Source: Pseudomonas oryzae (GTDB lineage Bacteria > Pseudomonadota > Gammaproteobacteria > Pseudomonadales > Pseudomonadaceae). Taken from it: a stretch of DNA of 64,000 nucleotides. Made by a program: the position numbers and the translations under genes. The notes under the pieces are model-generated. The model did no database searches. It was not told the DNA's origin and worked only from the letters and a program-made list of their open reading frames with translations. The stretch is taken from contig NZ_LT629751.1 in NCBI RefSeq assembly GCF_900104805.1, positions 2,151,001 through 2,215,000 on the forward strand. Reading direction: 5' to 3'. Positions 1-9,800 of the stretch are shown here, piece by piece; positions within the stretch are counted from its first letter, which is position 1; each line of letters opens with the position of its first letter.

Positions 1-328
1 CCTGCACCTGGGCCAGCCGGCGATGCAGGCTGCCCAGCAGCGGGTGACGCACGCCCAGCGCCAGGCGCCGGCCACTGTAGTCGTCGCGCGCCCCCTCCTC
101 GCCCAGCTCGCGATAGCTGCCGGCGCTGGCGCCGCCGAACAGCTGCCAACCGGCCTCGGCGCGCCGCTGCGCGGTCGCCGCCTGCAGGGCCTCCAGCTCA
201 GCATCGCCCTGACGCAGGTCCGGCGCCCCGGCGGCCTGCGCCAGCAGCTCGGCCAGCGGCAACGGCTCGGCCCGCAGGGACAGCGCAGGCAGCAGGGTGA
301 CGAACAGCAGCAGAGTCGCGCGGATCAT
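1..328 (-). CDS. TolC-like outer membrane efflux protein, N-terminal part (cut by window edge)
   Basis: The visible 109 codons begin with a Sec-type signal peptide (MIRATLLLFVTLLPALSLRA) followed by a segment rich in Leu, Ala, Glu and Gln (LAELLAQAAGAPDLRQGDAE) of the kind that opens the alpha-helical barrel of outer-membrane efflux (OEP/TolC) proteins. The start ATG follows the glycosyltransferase stop codon directly (TGA then ATG), so it is very likely translated from the same message. The C-terminal part, which would settle the family, lies outside the window. Inference: an outer-membrane or periplasmic partner of the inner-membrane glycosyltransferase. It could instead be another secreted helical protein. 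Confidence 0.55.
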   Translation of the reverse strand, partial: MIRATLLLFVTLLPALSLRAEPLPLAELLAQAAGAPDLRQGDAELEALQAATAQRRAEAGWQLFGGASAGSYRELGEEGARDDYSGRRLALGVRHPLLGSLHRRLAQVQ

Positions 329-1657
329 TCAGAACCTTTTGGCCTTCTTCAGCACCCACCAGGGCGCCATGCTGCTTTCCTCGTGGCCACGACGCAGCAT
401 CTCGTTGAGGGTGGCCACCGCGCTCCAGCAGCGCATGAGCAGCATGCACAGCGGGAAGATCAGCACCACCGGCAGCAGGCGCAGATCCTGGCGGGGCCGT
501 TCGGAAACGGCCAGCAACAGCACCAGGTACAGCAGCAGGGTGCTGGCGAGATAGATCAGGTAGATCAGCCCGCCCAGCACCAGCAGCACAGGCCAGGGCA
601 GCAGGAGCAGGCCGAACAGGCAGTAGCCGAGAATGATGAAGGGCAGCACCAGCTGGAAGAACAGGCCGCCGAACAGGGTCATCAGGAAGTTCGGCCAGCC
701 CAGCAGGCGCGGCGACAGGCTGTGGCGGTGCTTGCGCACGTAGAGGAAGTACAGGTCGCCATCCCAGCGCAGGCGCTGCCGGAGCAGCTGCAGCAGGGTC
801 ACCGGCGCATCGGTGTGCCCGATCGCCCGCGGCTCGAAGGGAATGCGCAGGCCGTCGCGGGCGAAGTAGTTCTTGATGCGCAGGGTGATGTCCAGGTCTT
901 CCGCAGTGTGGGTGTCCCAGCCGCCGATCTTGTCGAGCACGCTGCGGCGGAACGCGCCGAAGGCCCCGGAGATGTTGTTGACCAGGTTCCACTCGCCGAG
1001 GCCGACCTTGGCCAGGTGGATGGACAGCAGGTACTCGAGGGCCTGCACCGCGGTGACCCACGAGCTGCCGGCGTTGCGCACGCGCAGGCTGCCGGCCACC
1101 GCCGGCACGCGCGGATCGGCGAAGTGGCGGACCATGGCGCCGACCATGTCGTTGTCGAACGAGGTGTCGCCATCCAGGGCCATGACGATTTCCCCGGTGG
1201 CGTAGACCAGCCCGGCGTTCAGCGAGGAGACCCGGCCACCGCGCTGCCACTTGGCGATCGGCCGCAGCAGGCGGCGCGGATGGCGCAGGAGATCGACGCG
1301 GAATTCGCGGATGGCGCGCAGGGTCTCCTGGTTCACCGCAGCCCCGTCGACCACCGGAATCATCTCGATATCGCCGGGGTAGACCTGCTCGCACAGGCTT
1401 TCCAGGGTCTTGCGCACATCCCGGCCTTCGCTGTAGCAGGTGATGATGCAGGAGACCCGCGGGCGATAGCTGCCCGAGTGCGGCTGAAGGAAGCGCTGGC
1501 GGGTGAACCAGCGCAGCACCCCGAGCAGGACCAGCAGGTTGAGCGGCACCTCGAGCAGCAAAAAGGCCGGGAACAGGCTGACCAGCAGCGCCGTCGCACC
1601 CCCCTCCCTGGCAACTTCCGCATACAGGCCGAAGGCTACGGCCATGACGTCATCCAT
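329..1657 (-). CDS. Processive family 2 glycosyltransferase, membrane-bound (polysaccharide synthase-like)
   Basis: This 442-aa protein has an N-terminal membrane helix (about residues 22-48), a GT2 catalytic domain and several C-terminal membrane helices (about 310-410). The hallmarks of cellulose/PgaC-type synthases are visible: VVDG near 102-105, the DGD metal/UDP site at 162-164 (LDGDTSFDN), the catalytic ED at 253-254 (TAEDLDITLR) and a QRLRW (QxxRW) signature at 294-298. It should polymerise a sugar chain from a nucleotide sugar at the inner membrane. It lies 3 nt after a zinc-ribbon/GGDEF-like gene and abuts a TolC-like gene, which suggests a c-di-GMP-linked envelope polysaccharide or glycoconjugate operon. 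The sugar cannot be told from sequence. Confidence 0.85.
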   Translation of the reverse strand: MDDVMAVAFGLYAEVAREGGATALLVSLFPAFLLLEVPLNLLVLLGVLRWFTRQRFLQPHSGSYRPRVSCIITCYSEGRDVRKTLESLCEQVYPGDIEMIPVVDGAAVNQETLRAIREFRVDLLRHPRRLLRPIAKWQRGGRVSSLNAGLVYATGEIVMALDGDTSFDNDMVGAMVRHFADPRVPAVAGSLRVRNAGSSWVTAVQALEYLLSIHLAKVGLGEWNLVNNISGAFGAFRRSVLDKIGGWDTHTAEDLDITLRIKNYFARDGLRIPFEPRAIGHTDAPVTLLQLLRQRLRWDGDLYFLYVRKHRHSLSPRLLGWPNFLMTLFGGLFFQLVLPFIILGYCLFGLLLLPWPVLLVLGGLIYLIYLASTLLLYLVLLLAVSERPRQDLRLLPVVLIFPLCMLLMRCWSAVATLNEMLRRGHEESSMAPWWVLKKAKRF

Positions 1658-1660
1658 GAC

Positions 1661-3241
1661 TCAGAGCAGTTCCCCCGCCAGTCGCGCCATCAGCAGCCGC
1701 CCGTCTTCCTGATCGAGCAGATCCTGCGGTGCAGTGAAACCCACGGTGCGCGGTTCGATGCCATGCGTGGCCAGCTCGGCGAGCTGCGCGCAGGAGCCGG
1801 CCAGGCGCTGCTGCAGGCTGGCCAGCCCTTCCTCGCCGGTGTGCGGCAGCAGCAACCAGAGCTGGTCTTCGCTGCTGCGGGTGCAACGGTCGGTCTCGCG
1901 CACCATCTCCACCAGACGCTCGACCAGGCTGTCGACCAGCGCATGCGCCTGGCGCTCGCCGAGCACTTCCAGGGTTCCGGTCAGATTGACCAGACGCAGG
2001 CCGAGCAGCGAGAAGGCCGGGCCGCCATAGCGGCGCACCAGCTCGATCTGCCAGCTGAGCAGTTCGGCGAACTCCTTGGTGCCGCGCAGGTTGAGCCGGG
2101 AGAAGGCCGCATCCACGTCGCTCTCCTGCAAGCCCTGGCGACAACGCAGACGTCCGGCCTCGGCCAGGCGATGATACCGGACCTCGCGCACCCGCAGCTT
2201 TTCCGGGGCGTGCACCTGGCCGCAGTCCAGGCAGCGTGCCTCCACCGCCGCGTCGATGAAGAATGCCTGACAACTGCGGCAGCTGTAGTTCTCCAGCGGA
2301 CGATCGTAGTCGCTGCCGATGTGACGCAGCCGCGTCAGGCAATTGGGGCAGAGCAACTGGCCGTCCTTGAGGAACTGCTCCTGCGGCCCGACGTTGCCGC
2401 AGGTGAAGCAGTGCAGCGACGGCTGCCGCGCGATGTCCAGCGCCCGGCACTCGGGGCAGACATCCACGTAGTTGAGCCGCCCGGAACCGCAGCCGGTGCA
2501 CAGGCGCAGGCGATCGACCAGCTCGCCGCTCTCCAGCCAGCCGCGTTGCACCATCATCTGCAACCAGACCGCGACGTTGACCTCGTCGTGATCGGCCAGG
2601 ACCTCGATCAGCGGATAGCGGTAGTGCTGGGGCACCGAGGTGTCACGCAGCACGCGGATCTCCGCCTGCGGGCGCAGCCACAGCCAGGCCAGCACCCGGC
2701 TGTCGAAGTGCTCCGGCGCGATGCCACGGTTGAACAGCGCCAGGCGCTCCTGCCACTGCCGCCACGGCAGGATCAACGCCGCGGTGCCCGATGGTGGCAG
2801 ACCGTCGCCCAGGGCACGGCACCAGTCATCCTGATCGCGGCAGCAGTAGATCGGGATGAAGCGGTAGGCCTCCAGGCGGCGCAGACGGAAAAGCAACGGC
2901 CCGGCCTCGGCTGCAGGGCAGTCGAGCAGCAGCACGTCCCAGTGGTCGCAGGCCAGCAGCTCGTCCAGGTCGCTGAAGTACTCGAAGTCCGGATAACGCT
3001 GCTCCAGCAGGCCCGGCGCGGCCAGCACGGCACCCCGCGGCGTGTCGCTGCGCTGGCTGGATTGGGACTTCGCTTGAGTGATGAATGTCACGGCTGGCTC
3101 GGCTTGAAAGAGTGGTTCGTCGAACGGCGGGTGGAACGGATGTCGGCGCCCGGCCGTCGCGAGTTCCGCGTGGCTTCCGGCGAGTGCGTCAACGAACTGC
3201 TCTCGCCATGGAGCGAATTCGCCATATTTTCGTCGAAACAC
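1661..3241 (-). CDS. Zinc-ribbon (TackOD1-like) protein with degenerate GGDEF domain
   Basis: The protein has an N-terminal receiver-like or sensor region, a central block of paired cysteines (CTGCG, CPEC, CFTCG, CPNC, CRSC, CLDCG; roughly residues 248-345) and a C-terminal domain with the layout of a diguanylate cyclase. In that last domain the GGDEF position reads SSEDQ (after ETDRCTR), so cyclase activity is unlikely. The Cys block resembles the TackOD1 output domain, which is known to sit with GGDEF modules. It is the first gene of a three-gene run with a GT2 synthase and a TolC-like protein, so a regulatory or scaffolding role is inferred. The start is uncertain: GTG at 3241 gives 526 aa and lacks a well-placed ribosome site; an internal GTG near 3092 is possible. 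Confidence 0.6.
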   Translation of the reverse strand: MFRRKYGEFAPWREQFVDALAGSHAELATAGRRHPFHPPFDEPLFQAEPAVTFITQAKSQSSQRSDTPRGAVLAAPGLLEQRYPDFEYFSDLDELLACDHWDVLLLDCPAAEAGPLLFRLRRLEAYRFIPIYCCRDQDDWCRALGDGLPPSGTAALILPWRQWQERLALFNRGIAPEHFDSRVLAWLWLRPQAEIRVLRDTSVPQHYRYPLIEVLADHDEVNVAVWLQMMVQRGWLESGELVDRLRLCTGCGSGRLNYVDVCPECRALDIARQPSLHCFTCGNVGPQEQFLKDGQLLCPNCLTRLRHIGSDYDRPLENYSCRSCQAFFIDAAVEARCLDCGQVHAPEKLRVREVRYHRLAEAGRLRCRQGLQESDVDAAFSRLNLRGTKEFAELLSWQIELVRRYGGPAFSLLGLRLVNLTGTLEVLGERQAHALVDSLVERLVEMVRETDRCTRSSEDQLWLLLPHTGEEGLASLQQRLAGSCAQLAELATHGIEPRTVGFTAPQDLLDQEDGRLLMARLAGELL

Positions 3242-3358
3242 GTCATAAAACCAACAACAATCCTCTTGCGCCAGATTTCCGTCCAGGGCTTGTGCGACGG
3301 CAGATCGTTACCGACTGCGGCGAGCCGGCGGGCAACACCCTCGCCGCGCAGTCAGGCC

Positions 3359-4120
3359 TCAGCGCCAGCCCGCCCGCGCGAGCAACGCCGGCAGCACCGC
3401 CCCCGCCGCACCGACCAGGGCGCATTCGCGCGCGGCGGTCGGCGGCATGGCCTGCGGGTTGATGTGGACGACCGTAGCTCCGGCCTGCAGGGCCAGACCG
3501 GGAATCCGCGCCGCCGGCCAGACCACGCCCGAGGTGCCGACCGACAGCAGCAGGTCGCACGCCTCGGCAGCGGCACAGGCCTGGCGCAGCGCCTGCTCCG
3601 GCAGCTCCTCGCCGAACCACACCACGCCCGGGCGCACCCACCCGCCACAGTGCGGGCAGCGCGGTGGCTCGAGGCGCCGGCCCTCGGCCGGCTCGGCGGG
3701 AGCATCGCTCAGCCCGGCGAACGGCCGCGCACAGTCGAAGCAGCGCGGCGCGTGCAGGCTGCCGTGCAGATGGATGACCGCCGTGCTGCCGGCGCGCTCG
3801 TGCAGGTCGTCGACGTTCTGGGTCACCAGGGTCAGCTTCGGCACATGGCGGGCCAGCGCGGCGATGGCGACATGCGCCGGATTGGGCTGCGCCGCCAGCA
3901 CCCGCGCCCGCCGCCACTCGTACCAGCCCCAGACCAGCGCCGGATCGCGGCGGAACGCCTCGGGCGTGACCAGCTCGGCCGGATCGAAGCGCTGCCACAG
4001 GCCGGTCAGCGCATCGCGGAAGGTCGGGATGCCGCTTTCCGCCGACACCCCGGCGCCGGTGAAGACCATCAGGTGCCGGGCCCCGCGCAGGGCCTCGGCG
4101 ACGCTTGGCAGATCGTTCAT
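3359..4120 (-). CDS. cobB: NAD-dependent protein deacylase, class III sirtuin
   Basis: This 253-aa sirtuin carries the NAD-binding GAGVSAESGIPTFRD, the TQNVDDLHERAG segment, the catalytic His in HLHGSLH, a zinc site of two cysteine pairs (CFDC and CPHC) and the VWFGE and VGTSG motifs. The WYEWRR helix keeps the Tyr-x-x-Arg pair that marks class III (SIRT5/CobB-like) enzymes, which prefer acidic acyl-lysines, so desuccinylation or demalonylation as well as deacetylation is expected. The start at 4120 follows GGAGA about 10 nt upstream, and an open frame extends further upstream without family resemblance. It lies between a bacteriohemerythrin and the glycosyltransferase operon, all on the minus strand. 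The symbol refers to the sirtuin, not to the cobalamin gene of the same name. Confidence 0.9.
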   Translation of the reverse strand: MNDLPSVAEALRGARHLMVFTGAGVSAESGIPTFRDALTGLWQRFDPAELVTPEAFRRDPALVWGWYEWRRARVLAAQPNPAHVAIAALARHVPKLTLVTQNVDDLHERAGSTAVIHLHGSLHAPRCFDCARPFAGLSDAPAEPAEGRRLEPPRCPHCGGWVRPGVVWFGEELPEQALRQACAAAEACDLLLSVGTSGVVWPAARIPGLALQAGATVVHINPQAMPPTAARECALVGAAGAVLPALLARAGWR

Positions 4121-4160
4121 GGGGACTGGTTCTCCAGGGCGATGGCCGGCGGCCGACGGC

Positions 4161-4607
4161 TCAGCCGAACAGACGGGCGAAGAAGCCCTTCGGCCGCGGC
4201 CGCAGCGTGCCGGCCAGGGCGACCTTGACGGTTTCGGCGTAGTCGGCGTCGTCACGCTTGATGTGGTTGATCAGCCAGGCGCGCAGCGTGGTGAGCAACT
4301 GGCGAGAGACATCCTCGCCCAGGTCGAAGCGGTACTGGAAGTCCGCGATCTTGCGATTGAACAGTTCGTGAACCTTCTTGTGCGCATGATGGAAGGGATA
4401 GCCGGCCTGCTCCTGCAGATCCTCCTCGAAGGCGAAGTGCGACATGGTGTACTCCACCAGTTGTTCGAGGACTTCGCCGACCTCCGCGCGGTTCTGGTTG
4501 TCGATGGCCTGATGCAGGTCGTTGATGTACTCGACGATGCGCAGGTGCTGGTTGTCGATGACCTCGATGCCAAGTTCCAGGTCACTGGTCCATTTCATGT
4601 AGCTCAT
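4161..4607 (-). CDS. Bacteriohemerythrin
   Basis: This 148-aa single-domain hemerythrin is expected to bind oxygen (or NO) at a non-heme di-iron site in the cytoplasm. The iron ligands are visible in order: His in IDNQH, His and Glu in SHFAFEED, the HHAHKKVHE cluster, and the final His/Asp pair in HIKRDDADY. The C-terminal FFARLFG is typical of pseudomonad members. The start was set at MSYMKW because the family begins right there; ATGs at 4619 (MDGP) and 4598 (MKW) are alternatives. It reads the same way as the sirtuin downstream, with a 40-nt gap, and follows recD by 144 nt, so it probably has its own promoter. Confidence 0.92.
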   Translation of the reverse strand: MSYMKWTSDLELGIEVIDNQHLRIVEYINDLHQAIDNQNRAEVGEVLEQLVEYTMSHFAFEEDLQEQAGYPFHHAHKKVHELFNRKIADFQYRFDLGEDVSRQLLTTLRAWLINHIKRDDADYAETVKVALAGTLRPRPKGFFARLFG

Positions 4608-4751
4608 AGGTCCGTCCATGGTGCTAGGTATGCACGACATTCTGACACCCAATGGCGAACAAGACCGGAACCAGTGCCGGAAAGTCAGAAAACCGTCCGA
4701 CCCGTCCTGCGGGATTCCGCCCCGGCACTCCGGAACGGAACCCCGCCACCG

Positions 4752-6839
4752 TCAGCGATCGCTCAGTGCCTCGACCAGGCCGCTGCGCCGCTCCACCTGG
4801 CGGCTCACCGCCTCGTCGAACACCCCGCCGCGGCTCTCGATCAGGCTGAACCAGTGCCGGGCGCGGGTGATACCGGTGTAGACCAGCTCCTTGGTCAGCA
4901 CCGGATTGAGCGTGTCGGGCAGGATCAGCGCGGTATGGGCGAACTCCGAGCCCTGCGACTTGTGCACGGTCATGGCGAACACCGTCTCTACCGCGCTGAG
5001 GCGGCTGGGCAGGATGTAGCGCAGCCCGCCGCTGCCGTCGTTGCGCGGGAACACCACGCGCAGCACGCTGCGCGCCGCCTCGCCCGGCCGCTCGGCCGGC
5101 TCGGGCAGGCGCAGGGCGATGCCGATGTCGCCGTTCATCAGCCCCAGGCTGTAGTCGTTGCGGGTCACCAGCACCGGGCGGCCCTCGTACCAGCCCTGGT
5201 CGCCCTCCAGCAGCCCGCGCCGCTGCAGGGCGCCGGCGATGCGCGGGTTGAGCCCCTCCACGCCCCACGGCCCCTTGCGCACGGCGCAGAGCAGCTGGAA
5301 CTCGTCGAAGGCGACCAGCACGCGCCGGGCCCAATCCGTCCACGCGGCGGAGTCCGGCGCGCACTCGGCCTCCGGGCGGGTGTCGCGCAACACCGTCAGG
5401 TAGTGGGCGTAGCCCTGCGGTCGACCGCACGCCGCGGCCGGCAGGCCGTCGAGCAGCAGGCGCTCCAGCGCCGCATCCTGCTCGCCGCGCAGGCGCAGCA
5501 CGTGCAGATCGGCGCCGCCCTCGGCGAGGATGCTCCGCGCCAGCGCCGGATCGCGGGCGTTGACCGCGCGCGCCAGGCGACCGATGCCCGAACCGCTGCC
5601 GAAGCGCCGCGAGTGGCGCAGCATCACGGTGCGCTGGGCCAGCGGCTGGCGTTCGGCATCGCCTTGGCGCAGCGCCGGATCGGCAAGCGTCTCGCCGCCG
5701 ATCTCCTCCAGCCATGCACGGGTCTCGGCGCTGTAGAAGCCGCCCTCGGCGTCGCGGCACAGGTCACCGAGCAAGGCGCCGGCCTCCACCGAGGCCAGCT
5801 GGTCCTTGTCGCCGAGCAGGACCAGCCGGGCATGGCGCGGCAGGGCGGCGAGCAGACAGGCCATCATCTCCAGATCGATCATCGACGCCTCGTCGACCAC
5901 CAGCACGTCAAGCGGCAGCGGGTTGCCGGCGTGGTGGCGGAAGTGGCGGCTGTCCGGCAGGCTGCCGAGCAGACGGTGCAGCGTGGTGACTTCGCTGGGG
6001 ATCTGCTCGCGCACCTGGTCCGCCACCGGCAGCGAGGCGACCTGCGCGCCGATCGACTCGGTGAGGCGCGCGGCAGCCTTGCCGGTGGGCGCGGCGAGGC
6101 GGATGCGCAGCGGCTGGCCGGCATCCAGCGCCGGCTCCTGCAGCAGCGCCAGCAGGCGCACCACCGTGGTGGTCTTGCCGGTGCCGGGGCCGCCGGTGAT
6201 CAGGCTGAAGCTGCCGCGCGCGGCCAGCGCGCAGGCCAGCTTCTGCCAGTCGGTGAGGCGCTCGCCGTCCCGCACCAGCGCTTCGGGGAACAGCCGGGCC
6301 AGGCGCGCCGGCAGCTCGGCCGGCAACGCCGGCGCGTCCTGCAGGCGCGCGCCTATGGCTGCCGCCACCGCGCGCTCGTAGTTCCAGTAGCGACGCAGGT
6401 ACAGGCGTTCGCCCTGCAGCACCAGCGGCGCCTCCTCCGCCACACCATCGACCGCCACCAGGCGGCTGCCGCGCAGGGCCGCCAGCCAGTCGGCGAGCGT
6501 CACCCCGGCGAGGATGGCGGAAGGCAGCTGGGTGGCGCGGGCGGCGTCCTCGCCCTCGGGCGGCAGGGACAGGGCGAAGTCCGGACTGGCCAGGGTCGCC
6601 GCCAGGTCCAGGCAGACGTGACCATGGCCGAGCTGGTGGCTGGCCAGCGCGGCGGCGAGCAGCGCCAGCGGCGGGCTGGCGCCGTCCAGTTCGTGGAAGA
6701 AGCCGACCAGCGCACGGTCCAGGGCGCGCAGCCAGCCGCGCTCGACCCAGGCGTCGAGCAGCGCCAGCAGGCCGGCGACGTCGCCCAGCTCGGCGGTCGG
6801 GTCAGGCGCGCCCATCGGCAGGCTCAGTTGTTCGCTCAT
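4752..6839 (-). CDS. recD: Exodeoxyribonuclease V alpha subunit (RecD helicase)
   Basis: This 695-aa SF1B 5'-3' helicase is the fast motor of RecBCD. The Walker A GGPGTGKTTT, the Walker B-type DEASMID, PTGKAAARL, and the C-terminal UvrD-like motifs (TVHKSQGSEF, YTGITRAR) are all present, and the length is normal. The start codon overlaps the recB stop in an ATGA, so the two are translationally coupled. It is the last gene of recC-recB-recD, which handles double-strand break repair and degradation of linear DNA. Confidence 0.97.
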   Translation of the reverse strand: MSEQLSLPMGAPDPTAELGDVAGLLALLDAWVERGWLRALDRALVGFFHELDGASPPLALLAAALASHQLGHGHVCLDLAATLASPDFALSLPPEGEDAARATQLPSAILAGVTLADWLAALRGSRLVAVDGVAEEAPLVLQGERLYLRRYWNYERAVAAAIGARLQDAPALPAELPARLARLFPEALVRDGERLTDWQKLACALAARGSFSLITGGPGTGKTTTVVRLLALLQEPALDAGQPLRIRLAAPTGKAAARLTESIGAQVASLPVADQVREQIPSEVTTLHRLLGSLPDSRHFRHHAGNPLPLDVLVVDEASMIDLEMMACLLAALPRHARLVLLGDKDQLASVEAGALLGDLCRDAEGGFYSAETRAWLEEIGGETLADPALRQGDAERQPLAQRTVMLRHSRRFGSGSGIGRLARAVNARDPALARSILAEGGADLHVLRLRGEQDAALERLLLDGLPAAACGRPQGYAHYLTVLRDTRPEAECAPDSAAWTDWARRVLVAFDEFQLLCAVRKGPWGVEGLNPRIAGALQRRGLLEGDQGWYEGRPVLVTRNDYSLGLMNGDIGIALRLPEPAERPGEAARSVLRVVFPRNDGSGGLRYILPSRLSAVETVFAMTVHKSQGSEFAHTALILPDTLNPVLTKELVYTGITRARHWFSLIESRGGVFDEAVSRQVERRSGLVEALSDR

Positions 6840-9800
6840 GCCATCTCCTCCACGGATTCACCCTTGAACAGCGCATCCAGCGCCTCGATCAGCGCACGCG
6901 GCGGGCGGGCATGGTGGATGCCCTGCCCCGGCGCCTGGCTGCCGCGCAGGAACAGGTAGAGCGCACCGCCGACATGCGTGTCGTAGTCGTAGTCCGGCAG
7001 GCGCAGCTGGAGCTGGCGGTGCAGCGCCAGCAGGTAGAGCACGTACTGCAGGTCGTAGCGGTGCTCGGCCACCGCGCTCGCCATCGCCTCGGCGGTGTAG
7101 GCGGCGTCGCTCTCGCCCAGCCAGTTGGACTTGTAGTCGACCACGTAGTAGCGGCCAGCGTGTTCGAACACCAGGTCGATGAAGCCCTTGAACATGCCGT
7201 TGAGACGATCCCGCGCCAGCGCCGGACGCGCCAGGCCGGGCAGCACGTGGCGCTGCACCAGGGCATCCAGGCGCAGCACATCGACCTTGCGCGCCTCGAA
7301 CCAGAACTCCAGCTCCGGCTGGTAGGCCTGCAGGTCGGCCAGCGCCGGTGCGCCCTCCTCACCCAGCACCAGCGGCGTGGTCAGCAGCGCCTGCAGCCAG
7401 TCGCCGAGCGGGACGATCCACTCGGTCAGGCCGCGCAACTGGCAGCGCCGGGCGATCTGGTCGCGCAGCCGCGCGGAGTCGCCGGCGAATTCGGCGAAGC
7501 CCTCGCGACCGGCCAGCTCCAGCAGGCCGTGCAGGAAGGTGCCGGGGTTGGGGCCGCGCGGGAAGCGGTGCAGGCTCGGCACATCGCTCGCGCGCAGCGG
7601 CACGACGACATTCTCGCGCTCGTCGTCGGCGGCCTTCTGCGCCGCCGGGCTGTCCGGCGCGGCGTCGTCAAAGCGGTTGACCGCGACCTCCTGGCTGTCG
7701 GCAGTGCGCAGCGCGCTGTAGGAGGCGATCCACCAGTGCTCGGCGGCCTTGCGCGCCGGGGTGCGCCACTGCGGCTCGGCCTCGCTGGCGGCCTGGGCGT
7801 CGTAGCGGTCATCCGTGGCTTCGGGCGCCGGCAGCACGACGCTGTCCCCGGGACTGGCCAGCGGCTGCAGCCACTGCGCCAGGGTCGCGCTGCCCTCCAG
7901 CGGCGCACCGCCGCCGAGCAGGTAGCCCAGTGCCGAGCGGTGCAGCCCGGAACTCTTGCTGCGGCCATCGCGGAGATCGGCGACGCCCAGCCAGCAGGCG
8001 TGACGGGCGCGGGTCAGCGCCACGTAGAGCAGGCGCAGCTCCTCGCCCAGACGCTCGCGGTCGGCGCGCTCGGCAACCTCGTCGTCGGCCTTGAGCACCA
8101 GCCGGCGCCGCTCGCCGTCGTGAACCGGCAGCGGCCGGGAACGGTCGACCGGGCGGAAGCCGCAGATGAACGGCAGGAACACCAGCGGGTATTCGAGGCC
8201 CTTGGACTTGTGGATGGTCACCACCCGCACCAGCGCGGCGTCGCTCTCCAGACGCAGGATCTGCTCGTCGGCGGCCTGGATCTCGCCGGCCTGCAGCTCG
8301 GCCAGATAGCGGATCAGCGCCTGCTCGCCGTCCAGCTCGGCGGCGGCCTGCTGCAGCAGCTCGGCCAGGTGCAGCAGGTTGGTCAGCGCGCGTTCGCCGT
8401 CGCCGCGGCTCATCAGCCGCTGCGGCAGGTCGAAGTCGTGCAGCAGCTGATGCAGCATCGGCAGCACGCCCTGGCGCTGCCAGCGCTGACGGTAGCCGCG
8501 GAACTGCATGACGCGCCGCTCCCAGATGCGCTCGTCCTGGTTGAGCTGCTCCAGCTCGACCAGCGCCAGGCCCAGGGTGCGACTGGCCAGCGCGGCGCGC
8601 AGCGGGCGGTCGACATCCGGCTCGGCGCAGGCGCGCAGCCACAACAGCAGGTCCCTGGCCTCCTGGCTGGCGAACACCGAGTCCTTGTCCGACAGGTAGA
8701 CGCTGCGCACCCCGCGCGCGCCGAGCTGGCGGCGGATCGCCTCGGCCTCGCGACCATTGCGCACCAGCACGGCGATATCGCTGGGCCGCAGCGGCGCGAG
8801 CTGGCCGTCTCTGGCGAAACCGGCGCGGTGCTGTTGGCCCAGGCCGAGCAGGCGGGCGATCTCGGTCGCGGCGCGGGCGGCCATCTCGCTCTGGTAGGCG
8901 CCGGCGGACAGCGGCTCCTCGCTGGCCAGTTGCCAGAGGCTCAGCGCTGGCGGCGTCTCGCCCGCCACCTGCCAGCGCTCCTGGCGACCGCTGGCGAGCA
9001 CCTCGACGAACGGCAGTTCGTCCTGGAACAGGAAGGCGCCCTGCCCGCCCGGGCGGCGCTCGGCCAGCGCGAACACCCGGTTGACCGCGGCTACCAGCGC
9101 CTGGTTGGAGCGGAAGTTGGTGTCCAGGTTCTCGTGGCGGCCCGCGGTGGCGCGGCGGGCACGCAGGTAGGTGTGGATGTCGGCGCCGCGGAAGGCGTAG
9201 ATCGCCTGCTTGGGATCGCCGATCAGGAAAAGGCCGCTGTCGGGGCTGTTCGTCTCGATCCGGTAGATGGCGTCGAAGATGCGGTACTGCAGGGGGTCGG
9301 TGTCCTGGAATTCGTCGATCAGCGCCACCGGGAACTGGGCGCGGATCACCCCGGCCAGTTGCGCGCCGTTGTCGCCCTGCAGGGCGGCATCCAGGCGGCT
9401 GAGCATGTCGTCGAAGCCCATCTCGGCGCGGCGCCGCTTCTCCTGCTCGAAGCGCTGGCGCACCCAGGCCGCGGCATGGCGCAGCGCCGGCTCGGCGGGG
9501 CCGGCCAGGGCCTGCAGGCGGCCCGGCAGCAGGAGCATGGCATCCAGCGCCGGATGCTGCGGCGGGCTGCCCTTCTTCCAGACCTCGGCCAGGCCGTCCG
9601 GGGTCAGCCGGGTGAAGCCGGTGCCGAGGTCCAGGGCCGCCTCGTCGCCGGCCGCCCACTCGCGCAGCTTGTTGAACCACGGCTGGTAGTAGCGCGCCTG
9701 GATCTTGCGTCCATCCACCGCCTTGTCCGCCACGGCGCCATCCAGCAGCGCCTCCAGCGCGTCGGCCCAGGCCGCCCAGGGCGCCTTGAGCGCGGCCAGC

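Noticed and set aside
23-4228. A 1401-codon open frame on the plus strand at the left edge
   Set aside because: It lies opposite five convincing minus-strand genes and is Gln/Arg/Ala-rich low-complexity sequence, as expected from antisense frames in high-GC DNA.
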